In this document: positions 16,968 through 25,023 of the stretch, piece by piece
Layout of the letters: each line of letters opens with the position of its first letter
Numbering within the stretch: the stretch's first letter is position 1
From: Fimbriimonadaceae bacterium
GTDB lineage: Bacteria; Armatimonadota; Fimbriimonadia; Fimbriimonadales; Fimbriimonadaceae
Assembly (NCBI GenBank): GCA_023957775.1
Contig: JAMLGR010000013.1
Location: forward strand, 61,594-125,593
DNA: 64,000 nt
Direction: 5' to 3'
Made by a program: the position numbers and the translations under genes
The notes under the pieces: generated by a model
Seen by the model: only the letters and a program-made list of their open reading frames with translations
Databases searched by the model: none
What the model was told of the DNA's origin: nothing

Positions 16968-17858
16968 GTGTCGACGAGATACTGTGAGAGTTGTGGGAGC
17001 CCGTTGGTTCCCGGGGATGCGTTCTGTGCCTCTTGCGGCCATGCCGTCGCCTCGAGCGCACCGGCCGCTCCGGCTCCGGCAGCCCCGCCCCCACCCACTC
17101 GGCCGCTACCTGAACGACCCGCCACCCGCGTCAACCCCTTGGCCATCGGCTTGGTGGCGGCCGTTCTCGTCGCTGGCCTCGGTGCTGCGTGGTGGTATTG
17201 GGGACAACCGCCCGCAACAAAGCCGCCCCCGGAGACCGCGAAAGCGCCCCAGGCGCCCTCCGCGAAACTCGAAGGAGGCGAGGACTTCTTGGGTTCCTGG
17301 GTTCCAGAAGACGCCTCGGGAGCCGACGAGGGCGGGAGCCTTCTGACGTTCGCGCGCCAGGGCGACCAGATCGTGGGTGTGGGCCCCGACCCTGCCGCCG
17401 GGCGGATCGTGCTCGCCGTGGGGCCGGGGCCCAAACTCAGCGGCGAGGCGGTCGACAACGCTGGGGTGCGCACTCCGCTGACCGCCGAGCTCCTTTCGGA
17501 CAAGCAGAAGATGATCCTCACGTTCGCCCCGCCCGCAAGCGAGTATTTCAGCGTCGTGATGTGGAGGGTGAAGGTGGGCGAGGGGCCGCAACCCTCGGCG
17601 GCCGAGCCCACGGTGAAGCCCGTCTCGGAGGAGCGGGCGCAAGAACTCGTGGCCGCGCTGCCCGAGGTGGATCAGTTCGTGAAGCTGCTGCGAGGGGCGG
17701 GGAAGAGCGCGGTCTTCGACGTGAGCCTGGAGGACGATCACACGTACCGCGTGCACGTCTACGAGAACGTGGACGATGGGAACGGCATGAGCCACACAGC
17801 CACGTTTGGATGGTATCTGGTCGACCGAACCACCGGCCAGATCTCCCCCGGGATGTAG
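16968..17858 (+). CDS. Zinc-ribbon membrane protein with exported domain
   Basis: GTG 16968 is preceded by GGAGGG. Residues 6-24 form a double CxxC zinc ribbon (YCESCGSPLVPGDAFCASCG). A Pro/Ala linker, one membrane helix (LAIGLVAAVLVAGLGAAWWY) and an extracytoplasmic domain of about 200 residues follow (LGSWVPEDASGADEGG; MILTFAPPASEYFSVVMWRV; HTYRVHVYENVDDGNG). Zinc-ribbon plus single helix proteins are common in this kind of bacterium. The outer domain has a lipocalin-like LGSWV start but remains unassigned. It lies 64 bp before the pilin-like gene on the same strand. Confidence 0.75.
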   Translation: MSTRYCESCGSPLVPGDAFCASCGHAVASSAPAAPAPAAPPPPTRPLPERPATRVNPLAIGLVAAVLVAGLGAAWWYWGQPPATKPPPETAKAPQAPSAKLEGGEDFLGSWVPEDASGADEGGSLLTFARQGDQIVGVGPDPAAGRIVLAVGPGPKLSGEAVDNAGVRTPLTAELLSDKQKMILTFAPPASEYFSVVMWRVKVGEGPQPSAAEPTVKPVSEERAQELVAALPEVDQFVKLLRGAGKSAVFDVSLEDDHTYRVHVYENVDDGNGMSHTATFGWYLVDRTTGQISPGM

Positions 17859-17922
17859 GCCCGGCGGCGAAAGCCGAACCGATGGCCCCCAATTTGCGTC
17901 ATGGTGAGGAGTAGGTCTTGCC

Positions 17923-18732
17923 ATGAAACGACGCGCCTTTACGCTCATCGAACTTCTCGTCGTCATCGCGATCATCGCGATCCTCGCCGCGATCCTCTTC
18001 CCGGTGTTCTCCCAAGCCAAGGAGTCCGCGAAGAAGATCCGCTCCGTCGCGCAGATGCGGCAGCTCTCCGCCGCGGTGATGATGTACGCGGGCGATTACG
18101 ACGACTTCTTCCCGCCCGCGAGCGCGCGCACGGTGAGCGGACTCGAGCCTCCCGTGATCTGGCCGGCGATCGTCGACCCGTACATCAAGAACAAGGAACT
18201 CCTCGTGGCCGTGGGCAGCGATGGCGTCGCCTCCTATACGTGGGACACGCGCCGCACGCAGAGCATCGGCTACAACGACGCCACCGGCTACGACCCCAAC
18301 AGCACCGCCGTGCCCGGCAACGCCCCTCCCGGCACCGAAGGGTTCCCCAGCACGGTCAGTTTCTCGGGGGTCGAGTTCGCCTCCAACACCGCCTTGTTCG
18401 CCGTGACGCCCAACGGCCCTCCCGGAGATACCACCAGCAAGCACCGCGGCTACGTGTTCAACCCGTACAACGGCCCGAACTCCCCCGACGGCGTCTACTC
18501 GAAGGGCCTGCCCTTGATTTCCGATCGCGACCTCGTCACGGAGTACGGCGACAAGAACTACCCGAACTCGCCCGACCTGTCGCCGGGACAGCTCAAACCC
18601 ATCTTCTGCCGCTACCACACGGACCGGAACGGCAACGGCACGTCCCCCATCGTGTTCGCCGACGGACACGTGAAGGCCTACTCCGCCAACGCCCTCAACG
18701 CCTTCGGCACCGTGATCTGGAGATTTAGGTAG
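17923..18732 (+). CDS. Type IV pilin-like protein (prepilin N-terminus, H-X9-DG C-terminus)
   Basis: The N-terminus RRAFTLIELLVVIAIIAIL is a class III prepilin signal, cleaved before Phe and followed by the conserved Glu at +5 and the hydrophobic spine helix. ILFPVFSQAKESAKK follows, a sequence style frequent in Armatimonadota. The globular part ends with CRYHTDRNGNGTSPIVFADG, fitting the H-to-DG motif that names this group. Such proteins are exported and may assemble as minor pseudopilins. A GAGGAG ribosome site lies about 13 nt before ATG. 269 residues, usual length. Confidence 0.9.
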   Translation: MKRRAFTLIELLVVIAIIAILAAILFPVFSQAKESAKKIRSVAQMRQLSAAVMMYAGDYDDFFPPASARTVSGLEPPVIWPAIVDPYIKNKELLVAVGSDGVASYTWDTRRTQSIGYNDATGYDPNSTAVPGNAPPGTEGFPSTVSFSGVEFASNTALFAVTPNGPPGDTTSKHRGYVFNPYNGPNSPDGVYSKGLPLISDRDLVTEYGDKNYPNSPDLSPGQLKPIFCRYHTDRNGNGTSPIVFADGHVKAYSANALNAFGTVIWRFR

Positions 18733-18759
18733 GGGTGTGAGCCTTCCGCCTTGCGCTCT

Positions 18760-18775
18760 GAGCCGCAAGCGGCTC
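18760..18775. repeat. Inverted repeat, short hairpin
   Basis: GAGCCGC and GCGGCTC flank AA immediately after the pilin-like gene. It is not followed by a T run, so a terminator is doubtful. Confidence 0.4.
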
Positions 18776-18786
18776 GGTGCAGGGCG

Positions 18787-18809
18787 GCGCGCAAGCGCGC
18801 GCACTCCCA
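18787..18809. repeat. Intergenic copy of the GC-rich dispersed repeat
   Basis: The stretch GCGCGCAAGCGCGCGCACTC followed by CCA matches the core of the 36-bp units inside the heparinase-like gene at 25.3 kb. The 234-bp gap between the pilin-like and cyclase genes holds this and the short hairpin; no gene is seen there. Confidence 0.7.
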
Positions 18810-18966
18810 AACGGGCTCCCGGCTCCCGCGATTCTTACAGGTTCTCCCACACCCCCGTGAGGACTCCGATTCGGTTTTCCGAAGATAGAGTCAAGACAAC
18901 GGCTGGGAACGCAAGGGGCATGGACGCCGCTTGCCGGGCCGGGGTCGGGGGAGCATGTAGCTGAAC

Positions 18967-20460
18967 ATGGATGTCGGGGGTTACGGGCAGAGCGGTGCCG
19001 CGCCGAAGAGGCTTCTGATCGTCGAGGACGATCCGGTGTCCGCTCTGCTGCTTCGCAAGGTGCTCGAAGGGCGGGGCTACCTCGTCGATCGGGCGCAGAA
19101 CGGCGTCGAGGCGCTTGAGAAATACCGCGAGCACGAGTACCGCATCGTCATTTCCGACTGGATGATGCCCGAGATGGACGGCGTGACCCTGTGCCGCGAG
19201 TTCCGCGCCCTCGGCGCCGCCTACGTTTACGTGATTCTGCTCAGCGCCAAGAGCCAGCGCGCCGACCGTCTCACCGCCTTCGAGGCGGGGATCGACGACT
19301 TCCTCACCAAGCCGCTCGACCGCGAGGAGCTGTTCGCGCGCCTCAAGGTCGCCGAGCGCATCCTCGAGGCCGAGGATCGCATGAAGTTTCAGAAGGCCGA
19401 GCTGGAGAAGGCCACCGAGAAGTTGCGGGTCACGAACAACAACCTCGTACTCGCTTCCCGTCGGTTCGAAGAGCTCTTCTCCGGCCTCCCCGTGCCGTGC
19501 TTCACCTTTGACGGCGAAGGCTACATCCACGAGTGGAATCGGGCCGCGGAAACGCTCTTCGGCATCCCCGCCTACATGGCGCTGCTGCACCACGTGTGGG
19601 ACAAGCTCACGACCACCGAGGACGAGTACTGGACCCCGGCACTGATGGAGAAGGTGTTTGCGGGCGAGTCCATCGAGAGCATGGAGTGGGTCTTCCGTTA
19701 CCCGTCGGGCGAAGAGCGCCAACTCGTGTGCAACATCTTCCCGCTGCGGGGGCCGAGCGGCGAACTGCTCGGCGCGATCGCCGCCAATCTGGACATCACC
19801 GAGCGCAAGCTCGCCCAGGGCCGAATCGAAGAGCAGATGGTCCAGATCAACGAGTTCGCCTACAGCATGGAGATGCAGAAGATCGCGCTCGAGGAGGCGA
19901 ATGCCCGCCTCGAACTCCTTGCGGTGACCGACGGCCTCACGGGCCTGTGGAACCACCGAAGGTTCCAGGAAGAGCTGGAGGCGTGCTACCGACGCCACCG
20001 AGAATCCGGGGAACCGCTCTCCGTGATCTTCCTCGACGTGGACCACTTCAAGAAGTACAACGACACGTACGGGCATCCCGCGGGCGACGAGGTGCTGAAG
20101 ATCGTGGCGCAGCAACTCCGCGAGGCGTCCGCCGAAGGAGCTTTCGCGGCGCGTTACGGCGGGGAAGAGTTCGCGATTCTCCTGCCCGGGGTGGACGCCG
20201 AAGGGTCGAATGCCGCGGCCGAACGGTACCGAGAAGCGATCGAACAGTTCGGATGGCCGGAACGAACGGTCACCGTGAGTCTCGGAGTGGCGACGCTCGA
20301 TGACATGGCTACCGATGCGCGCAGCCTTTTGAACCTGGCGGACACGGCCCTTTACGCCTCGAAACAGGGCGGACGCAACCGGTCCACGCACGCCAACAGT
20401 CTCGAAACGGCCTCGCTGCCGCGGCGACGCGCGACCGATCAAAACGCCCCCGCGGCCTAG
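18967..20460 (+). CDS. Diguanylate cyclase response regulator (REC-PAS-GGDEF)
   Basis: Residues 13-130 form a receiver domain: acidic pair VEDD, phosphorylation site DWMMPEMDG, conserved Lys in LTKPLD. A coiled-coil linker (FQKAELEKATEKLRVTNNN) leads to a PAS domain (ELFSGLPVPCFTFDGEGYIH to NLDITERK), a second helix and a GGDEF domain with active site RYGGEEFAILLPG and VIFLDVDHFKKYND. It should make cyclic di-GMP on phosphorylation of the receiver. The RxxD inhibition site expected just before the active site is replaced by AEGA, so product inhibition is probably absent. The gene stands directly upstream of the exopolysaccharide cluster, a natural target of c-di-GMP control. Confidence 0.93.
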   Translation: MDVGGYGQSGAAPKRLLIVEDDPVSALLLRKVLEGRGYLVDRAQNGVEALEKYREHEYRIVISDWMMPEMDGVTLCREFRALGAAYVYVILLSAKSQRADRLTAFEAGIDDFLTKPLDREELFARLKVAERILEAEDRMKFQKAELEKATEKLRVTNNNLVLASRRFEELFSGLPVPCFTFDGEGYIHEWNRAAETLFGIPAYMALLHHVWDKLTTTEDEYWTPALMEKVFAGESIESMEWVFRYPSGEERQLVCNIFPLRGPSGELLGAIAANLDITERKLAQGRIEEQMVQINEFAYSMEMQKIALEEANARLELLAVTDGLTGLWNHRRFQEELEACYRRHRESGEPLSVIFLDVDHFKKYNDTYGHPAGDEVLKIVAQQLREASAEGAFAARYGGEEFAILLPGVDAEGSNAAAERYREAIEQFGWPERTVTVSLGVATLDDMATDARSLLNLADTALYASKQGGRNRSTHANSLETASLPRRRATDQNAPAA

Positions 20461-20511
20461 TCTCGTGCACCTTCGGGGAAACCCGTGCACCACCCCGCCT
20501 GATTGCTAGGT

Positions 20512-20517
20512 TATACT
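20512..20517 (+). promoter_or_regulatory. Likely promoter -10 of the exopolysaccharide cluster
   Basis: TATACT within CTAGGTTATACTTCT lies just upstream of the dehydrogenase gene. The in-frame TTG at 20503 would place this box inside the gene, which argues for a downstream GTG start. Confidence 0.5.
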
Positions 20518-20535
20518 TCTCGTGTGGAAGGGGGA

Positions 20536-21837
20536 GTGACAGCGTCGATCCCGGCCAATGCAGGGACGCAACTCAACATCGAAACGGGGCAAGCGGTCGT
20601 TCGATCGCCGGCTTCGAAAACGATCGCGGTCTACGGATTGGGGTACATCGGTCTCCCCACTTCGCTCGCATTCGCGCATGCCGGCCACCGGGTCGCGGGC
20701 GTCGAGGTCAACGAGGCCACGGTCGAGGCCCTGAACGAGGGACGGGTCCACATCTACGAGGAAGGGCTCGACGAGTACTACCGCGAAGCGCGCGAAACCG
20801 GTCGCTTCTCCGCCTCCCTTCAGCCCACCCCCGCCGAGGTGCATCTCATCGCGGTTCCCACACCGGTCGGCGCCGACAGGAGGGCGGATCTCTCCTATGT
20901 GGAGGCCGCATCCCGAACGATCGGGTCCGTGCTCAAGAAGGGCGACCTCGTCGTGTTGGAGAGCACGGTGCCTCCCCGGACTTGCCTCGACGTCGTGGCG
21001 CCGGCCATCCAAGCGGTGTGCGGGCTCGTGCACGGCGAGGATTACGACCTCGCACACTGTCCCGAGCGCGTCATTCCCGGCCTCATCCTCATCGAGCTGT
21101 TCAAGAACGACCGGATCGTGGGCGGAACGACCCCGGCGGCGGCGGCGCGGGCCGCCGAACTGTATCGGGACTTCGTCACCGGCGAGATTTTCCAGACCGA
21201 CACGACCACCGCCGAGGCCGTCAAGCTGATGGAGAACACGTTCCGGGACGTGAACATCGCCCTGGCCAACGAGCTGAAGTCCATCTGCCTGTCCATCGGC
21301 GCGGACCCCGCCGACGCTATCCGTCTGGCCAACCGGCACCCGCGTGTGAACATCCACTCTCCCGGCATCGGAGTGGGCGGCCACTGCATCCCCGTCGATC
21401 CGTGGTTCCTCGCGCAGGCGGCGCCGGATCTTGCGCGCCTCATCGTCACGGCCCGAGGCGTCAACGACGCCCGTCCGCTGGAGGTCGCGGCACAGCTTCT
21501 GCGCCACACGGCCGAGCGCCAAGCCGGCACCCTGTGCCTGTTGGGACTCGCGTACAAGCCGGACGTGGACGATTTTCGAGAATCGCCGGCCGTCCAGATC
21601 GTGGCGACCATCGCGCAGGCGCACCCTGGGAAAGTGCTCGTGGTCGAGCCGTACACGCAGGAGCTTCCCGAGGAGCTGAGCGGCTATTCCAACGTCCAAC
21701 TCGTCCCACTGGAAGAGGGGTTGGCTCAGGCCGATCTCGTAGCGGGCCTGGTGGCCCACCGCGACTTCAGGGAAGCCGGGGTGGCAAACCGGTGCGCGGA
21801 GAAGGGAGCGCTCGACTACGCCGGCCTTTGGCGTTGA
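20536..21837 (+). CDS. wecC: UDP-N-acetyl-D-mannosamine dehydrogenase
   Basis: Oxidises UDP-ManNAc to UDP-ManNAc uronate with two NAD+. Motifs in order: Rossmann loop YGLGYIGLPTSLAFA; VPTPVGADRRADLSYVE; ESTVPPRTC; the middle-domain VKLMENTFRDVNIALANEL with the conserved Lys and Asn; the catalytic cysteine in GVGGHCIPVDPWFL; and C-terminal GLAYKPDVDDFRESPA. The length of about 433 residues fits the family. GTG 20536 with GGAAGG upstream is chosen; GTG 20524 is possible. First gene of the polysaccharide cluster and supplier of an acidic sugar. A broader UDP-glucose/GDP-mannose dehydrogenase activity cannot be excluded. Confidence 0.9.
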   Translation: MTASIPANAGTQLNIETGQAVVRSPASKTIAVYGLGYIGLPTSLAFAHAGHRVAGVEVNEATVEALNEGRVHIYEEGLDEYYREARETGRFSASLQPTPAEVHLIAVPTPVGADRRADLSYVEAASRTIGSVLKKGDLVVLESTVPPRTCLDVVAPAIQAVCGLVHGEDYDLAHCPERVIPGLILIELFKNDRIVGGTTPAAAARAAELYRDFVTGEIFQTDTTTAEAVKLMENTFRDVNIALANELKSICLSIGADPADAIRLANRHPRVNIHSPGIGVGGHCIPVDPWFLAQAAPDLARLIVTARGVNDARPLEVAAQLLRHTAERQAGTLCLLGLAYKPDVDDFRESPAVQIVATIAQAHPGKVLVVEPYTQELPEELSGYSNVQLVPLEEGLAQADLVAGLVAHRDFREAGVANRCAEKGALDYAGLWR

Positions 21838-21881
21838 GCGTCACCCGCTCCCGACCCCGCGTGGAGGTTGGATAGGCTCCC

Positions 21882-23798
21882 ATGTGCGGCATTGTCGGCG
21901 CGTTGGCTTTCAAGGGCTCCTCGTTCGAGGTGACCGAGCCTTATCTCGTCGCCATGCGCGACGCCATGGTGCACCGCGGACCTGACGGGTGCGGCGTCTG
22001 GGTGGCCCCCGACCGGCGGCTGGGATTGGGTCACCGCCGCCTCGCGATCATCGACCTCTCGGAAGCGGCCCTCCAGCCGATGAGCAACGAGGACGACACG
22101 GTCTGGATCACGTTCAACGGCGAGATCTACAACCACTTGGAACTGCGGGCGGAGCTCTTGGCGTTGGGACATCGCTTCAAAACCGACCACGCCGACACCG
22201 AGGTGATCCTCCACGGGTTCGAGGAGTGGGGCATCGACGTGCTGGGCAAGCTGCGCGGCATGTACGCGTTCGCCCTCTGGGACACCAGGGAACGCACGCT
22301 CTGGCTTGCCCGCGACAGGCTCGGCGTGAAGCCTCTCTACTACTCGGCGCACAACGGCCGCCTCACTTTCGCCTCGGAGATCAAAGCCCTGCTGCGCGAC
22401 CCGCAGCAGAAGCGGGCGGTGAATGAGGAGGCGTTCTTCCACTACCTCTCCTACCTCACCACCCCCGCGCCGGAGACCCTCTTCGAGGGGATTCGCAAGA
22501 TCCCATGCGGATGCGTGCTCAAGGTCGACGAGCGGGGCGAGATCTTCGAGCGGCGCTACTGGGACGTGTGGGACCACACGGAACCGTTGACCGGTGCGAC
22601 CGAGGAGGAGGTCTGCGAACGCCTCCTCTGCGAACTGCGCGAGGCGGTGACCCTTCGGAAGATCGCCGACGTGCCGGTGGGTTGTTTCCTCTCGGGCGGC
22701 ATCGATTCGAGCACCAACGCGCAGTTGTTTGGCGAGGGCGAGGGTGGGCGCGTGAAGACGTTCACGATCGGTTACGACGGCCAGTACGGCTCGTACCAGA
22801 ACGAGCTGGAGTACGCCCGCATCGCCTCCCAGCACGCCGGCACCGAACATCACGAACTGCTTCTCACCATCGACGACTTGATGCGGTTCCTCCCGAAGAT
22901 GATCCACCTCCAGGACGAGCCCATTGCGGATCCCGTGTGCTTCCCGCTTTACGCGGTGTCCAAACTGGCCCGGGACAACGGGGTGGTCGTCTGTCAGGTG
23001 GGAGAGGGTGCGGACGAGCTGTTTTGCGGCTACAAGCGATGGGGCGTGTTGGTGAAACTCGCGCAGATGAGCGGGTGGCCCGTGCCGCGCGTGTTTCGGC
23101 AGGCGATGGTGGGGCTCCTCGACCTCGTCGGGAAGCGGGAGACGGCGCCTCGCGAGTGGGTGCGGCGCTCGGCCGACGGGCTCCCGATCGTCTGGAGCGG
23201 CACCGAGGCGTTCACCTCGACGGGAAAGGATGCGCTGCTCAGCCCCCGATTGCGCAAGGAGTGGAAGGGGCGCTCCTCGTGGGAGGCCGTGAAGCCCACT
23301 TGGGACCGCTATCAAGAGAAGGCTTGGGAAAAATCGCCCCAGAACTGGATGGCGTACGCGGACCTGAACCTTCGCCTTCCCGAACTGCTTCTCATGCGGG
23401 TGGACAAGATGTCGATGGGGGTGAGCCTCGAGGCGCGCGTGCCGTTCCTCGACCACAAGTTCGTGGAGTTCGCCATGAGCATTCCTTCGGCGCTGAAGAC
23501 CAAGGGCGGCCAGTTGAAGTACCCCTTGCGCCAAGCCGTACGGGGGGTGATCCCCGACGCCCTCATCGACCGAGCGAAGCAGGGGTTTGGCGTCCCGGTA
23601 TACGAGTGGCTGTTCGACCGGTTGGGCGAGCGCGCCCGGCGCGAGACGGACGCTCTGTGCGCGAACTCAGACCTGTTCGACGCGGATGCCGTGCGCAAGG
23701 TGTTGAATTCGCCGAGCAAGGGTAACGATCACTGGGTCCTGCTCAACGTCGCGATGTGGTGGAGACACAATCTCTGTGGGGAATCCTTCGACGTCTGA
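21882..23798 (+). CDS. asnB: Asparagine synthase (glutamine-hydrolysing) family protein
   Basis: Class II glutamine amidotransferase with N-terminal catalytic Cys2 (MCGIVGALAF), HRGPDG, NGEIYNH, then the synthase domain with ATP loop LSGGIDSSTNAQLF. 638 residues. Inside surface-polysaccharide clusters, AsnB-like enzymes usually amidate uronic acids or other sugars instead of making free asparagine; the neighbouring uronate-forming dehydrogenase supports that reading. ATG 21882 must be the start because Cys2 has to be exposed. Its 3' end overlaps the next gene by 23 bp. Confidence 0.9.
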   Translation: MCGIVGALAFKGSSFEVTEPYLVAMRDAMVHRGPDGCGVWVAPDRRLGLGHRRLAIIDLSEAALQPMSNEDDTVWITFNGEIYNHLELRAELLALGHRFKTDHADTEVILHGFEEWGIDVLGKLRGMYAFALWDTRERTLWLARDRLGVKPLYYSAHNGRLTFASEIKALLRDPQQKRAVNEEAFFHYLSYLTTPAPETLFEGIRKIPCGCVLKVDERGEIFERRYWDVWDHTEPLTGATEEEVCERLLCELREAVTLRKIADVPVGCFLSGGIDSSTNAQLFGEGEGGRVKTFTIGYDGQYGSYQNELEYARIASQHAGTEHHELLLTIDDLMRFLPKMIHLQDEPIADPVCFPLYAVSKLARDNGVVVCQVGEGADELFCGYKRWGVLVKLAQMSGWPVPRVFRQAMVGLLDLVGKRETAPREWVRRSADGLPIVWSGTEAFTSTGKDALLSPRLRKEWKGRSSWEAVKPTWDRYQEKAWEKSPQNWMAYADLNLRLPELLLMRVDKMSMGVSLEARVPFLDHKFVEFAMSIPSALKTKGGQLKYPLRQAVRGVIPDALIDRAKQGFGVPVYEWLFDRLGERARRETDALCANSDLFDADAVRKVLNSPSKGNDHWVLLNVAMWWRHNLCGESFDV

Positions 23799-25023
23799 TC
23801 ACGTACGGTTTCCGATCGGCCAGGTGTTCATGGCCGACCTTGTGTCCAAGGGCATGCTGGGCGTCACGGCCCTGCTGAGCATCCGGTACATCGCGGACCC
23901 CGCCCAGTACGCGCTCTTTACCCTGGCCATTTCGGCCGTCACGCTCACCTCCCAGGTGCTGGCGTCGTCGTTCAACACGATCTTCGTCGTCGCGGCGGAC
24001 AAGCTGGGCCTGGCGGACGGCCCGTCGCGGTTTCTTGCGTTTCAGCTTTTGGCGGTCCTCGTGTTGGGCGCCTTGGCCCTGCCGCTGGCACCGCGGGTGG
24101 GATGGGTGTACCCGCTCGGGATCGCCCTGGCGATCGGCTACTGCATGTCGGAGTTCACGAAGTCGCAGAGCCAGCACGCCCTCGACTTCCGCAGGTTCTC
24201 GATCATCGAGCTGAGCCGGTCGGGGCTGTTTCTGACCGGGCAGTTGATCCTCTTGGTGCTGGCCAGCTTCCACCTCGTGGCGTGGGAGATCCTCGCGGTG
24301 CAGGCGGCCAGCCTGTGGGTCGTGTTCGTACTGTTCATGCGCGGCCGCGTGAAGGCGATCCACGTGATGGACGTGCGGGCGGGGCTCGAGGTGGCGAAGA
24401 CGGTGTTGGGCAGCCCGTTTCGGCTGCTGTTCGTGCAGTCGGCGGTCGTGGCCGTGCTGATGCAGGTGGACGTGTGGATGCTGCATGCGCTTGGCAACGC
24501 GCACGCGGTGGCGACCTACGGCTCGGCGTACCGCTACTACACGCTGGCGATGATGGTGTCCACCTCGATGCGGGCGATCCTGCTGCCGACCGTTCAGCGC
24601 GCGCCCACGGCTGCGGCGCTCGACGCCCTGTTCCGCAAGCAGCTTCGCGTGCTGGCGATGATCGCCCCGGTCGTGCTGGTGCTCGCCGTTGGGGCTTCGT
24701 GGTGGATTCCGCTGATCGACGCCGGCCGTTATCCGGGCGCGGTGGAGGTCTTCCGCATCCTCTCGGTTTCGGCGCTGGTGTCTGTCGCGTTCAATCCGCA
24801 CATGAGCGTGCTGCTGCGGTTCGAGGATTTCCGGTTTACGGTGGGGGCGTCGCTGGGGGCGCTGCTGATCGCCGTGTCCCTGCACTCAGTGCTGATTCCG
24901 CGTTTCGGCGAAGCGGGGGCCGCGGTGGCGACCCTGGTCGCCTTCTCTTGTTTGAACGGCGCGGCGTTCTGGCGATCGCGCATGCACCGGGAGCAGATGC
25001 GTTCGGAGGAGAACGCCGCGTGA
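23776..25023 (+). CDS. Polysaccharide flippase-like membrane protein (Wzx type)
   Basis: 415 residues with about twelve hydrophobic helices, for example MLGVTALLSIRYIADPAQYA at the start, FLAFQLLAVLVLGALALPLA and LLIAVSLHSVLIP toward the end. The opening pattern (DLVSKGMLGVTALLSI with an ALFTLAISA second helix) is that of oligosaccharide flippases of the MOP superfamily. It would move lipid-linked repeat units across the inner membrane. GTG 23776 is inside the asnB end; overlap and orientation indicate one operon. Confidence 0.82.
   Translation: MGNPSTSDHVRFPIGQVFMADLVSKGMLGVTALLSIRYIADPAQYALFTLAISAVTLTSQVLASSFNTIFVVAADKLGLADGPSRFLAFQLLAVLVLGALALPLAPRVGWVYPLGIALAIGYCMSEFTKSQSQHALDFRRFSIIELSRSGLFLTGQLILLVLASFHLVAWEILAVQAASLWVVFVLFMRGRVKAIHVMDVRAGLEVAKTVLGSPFRLLFVQSAVVAVLMQVDVWMLHALGNAHAVATYGSAYRYYTLAMMVSTSMRAILLPTVQRAPTAAALDALFRKQLRVLAMIAPVVLVLAVGASWWIPLIDAGRYPGAVEVFRILSVSALVSVAFNPHMSVLLRFEDFRFTVGASLGALLIAVSLHSVLIPRFGEAGAAVATLVAFSCLNGAAFWRSRMHREQMRSEENAA

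Noticed and set aside
18760..18775. Rho-independent terminator after the pilin-like gene
   Set aside because: The stem is short and no T run follows.
24102..25019. N-terminal third of a 994-residue plus-strand frame
   Set aside because: This part is an out-of-frame reading of the flippase gene; the lyase begins at GTG 25020.
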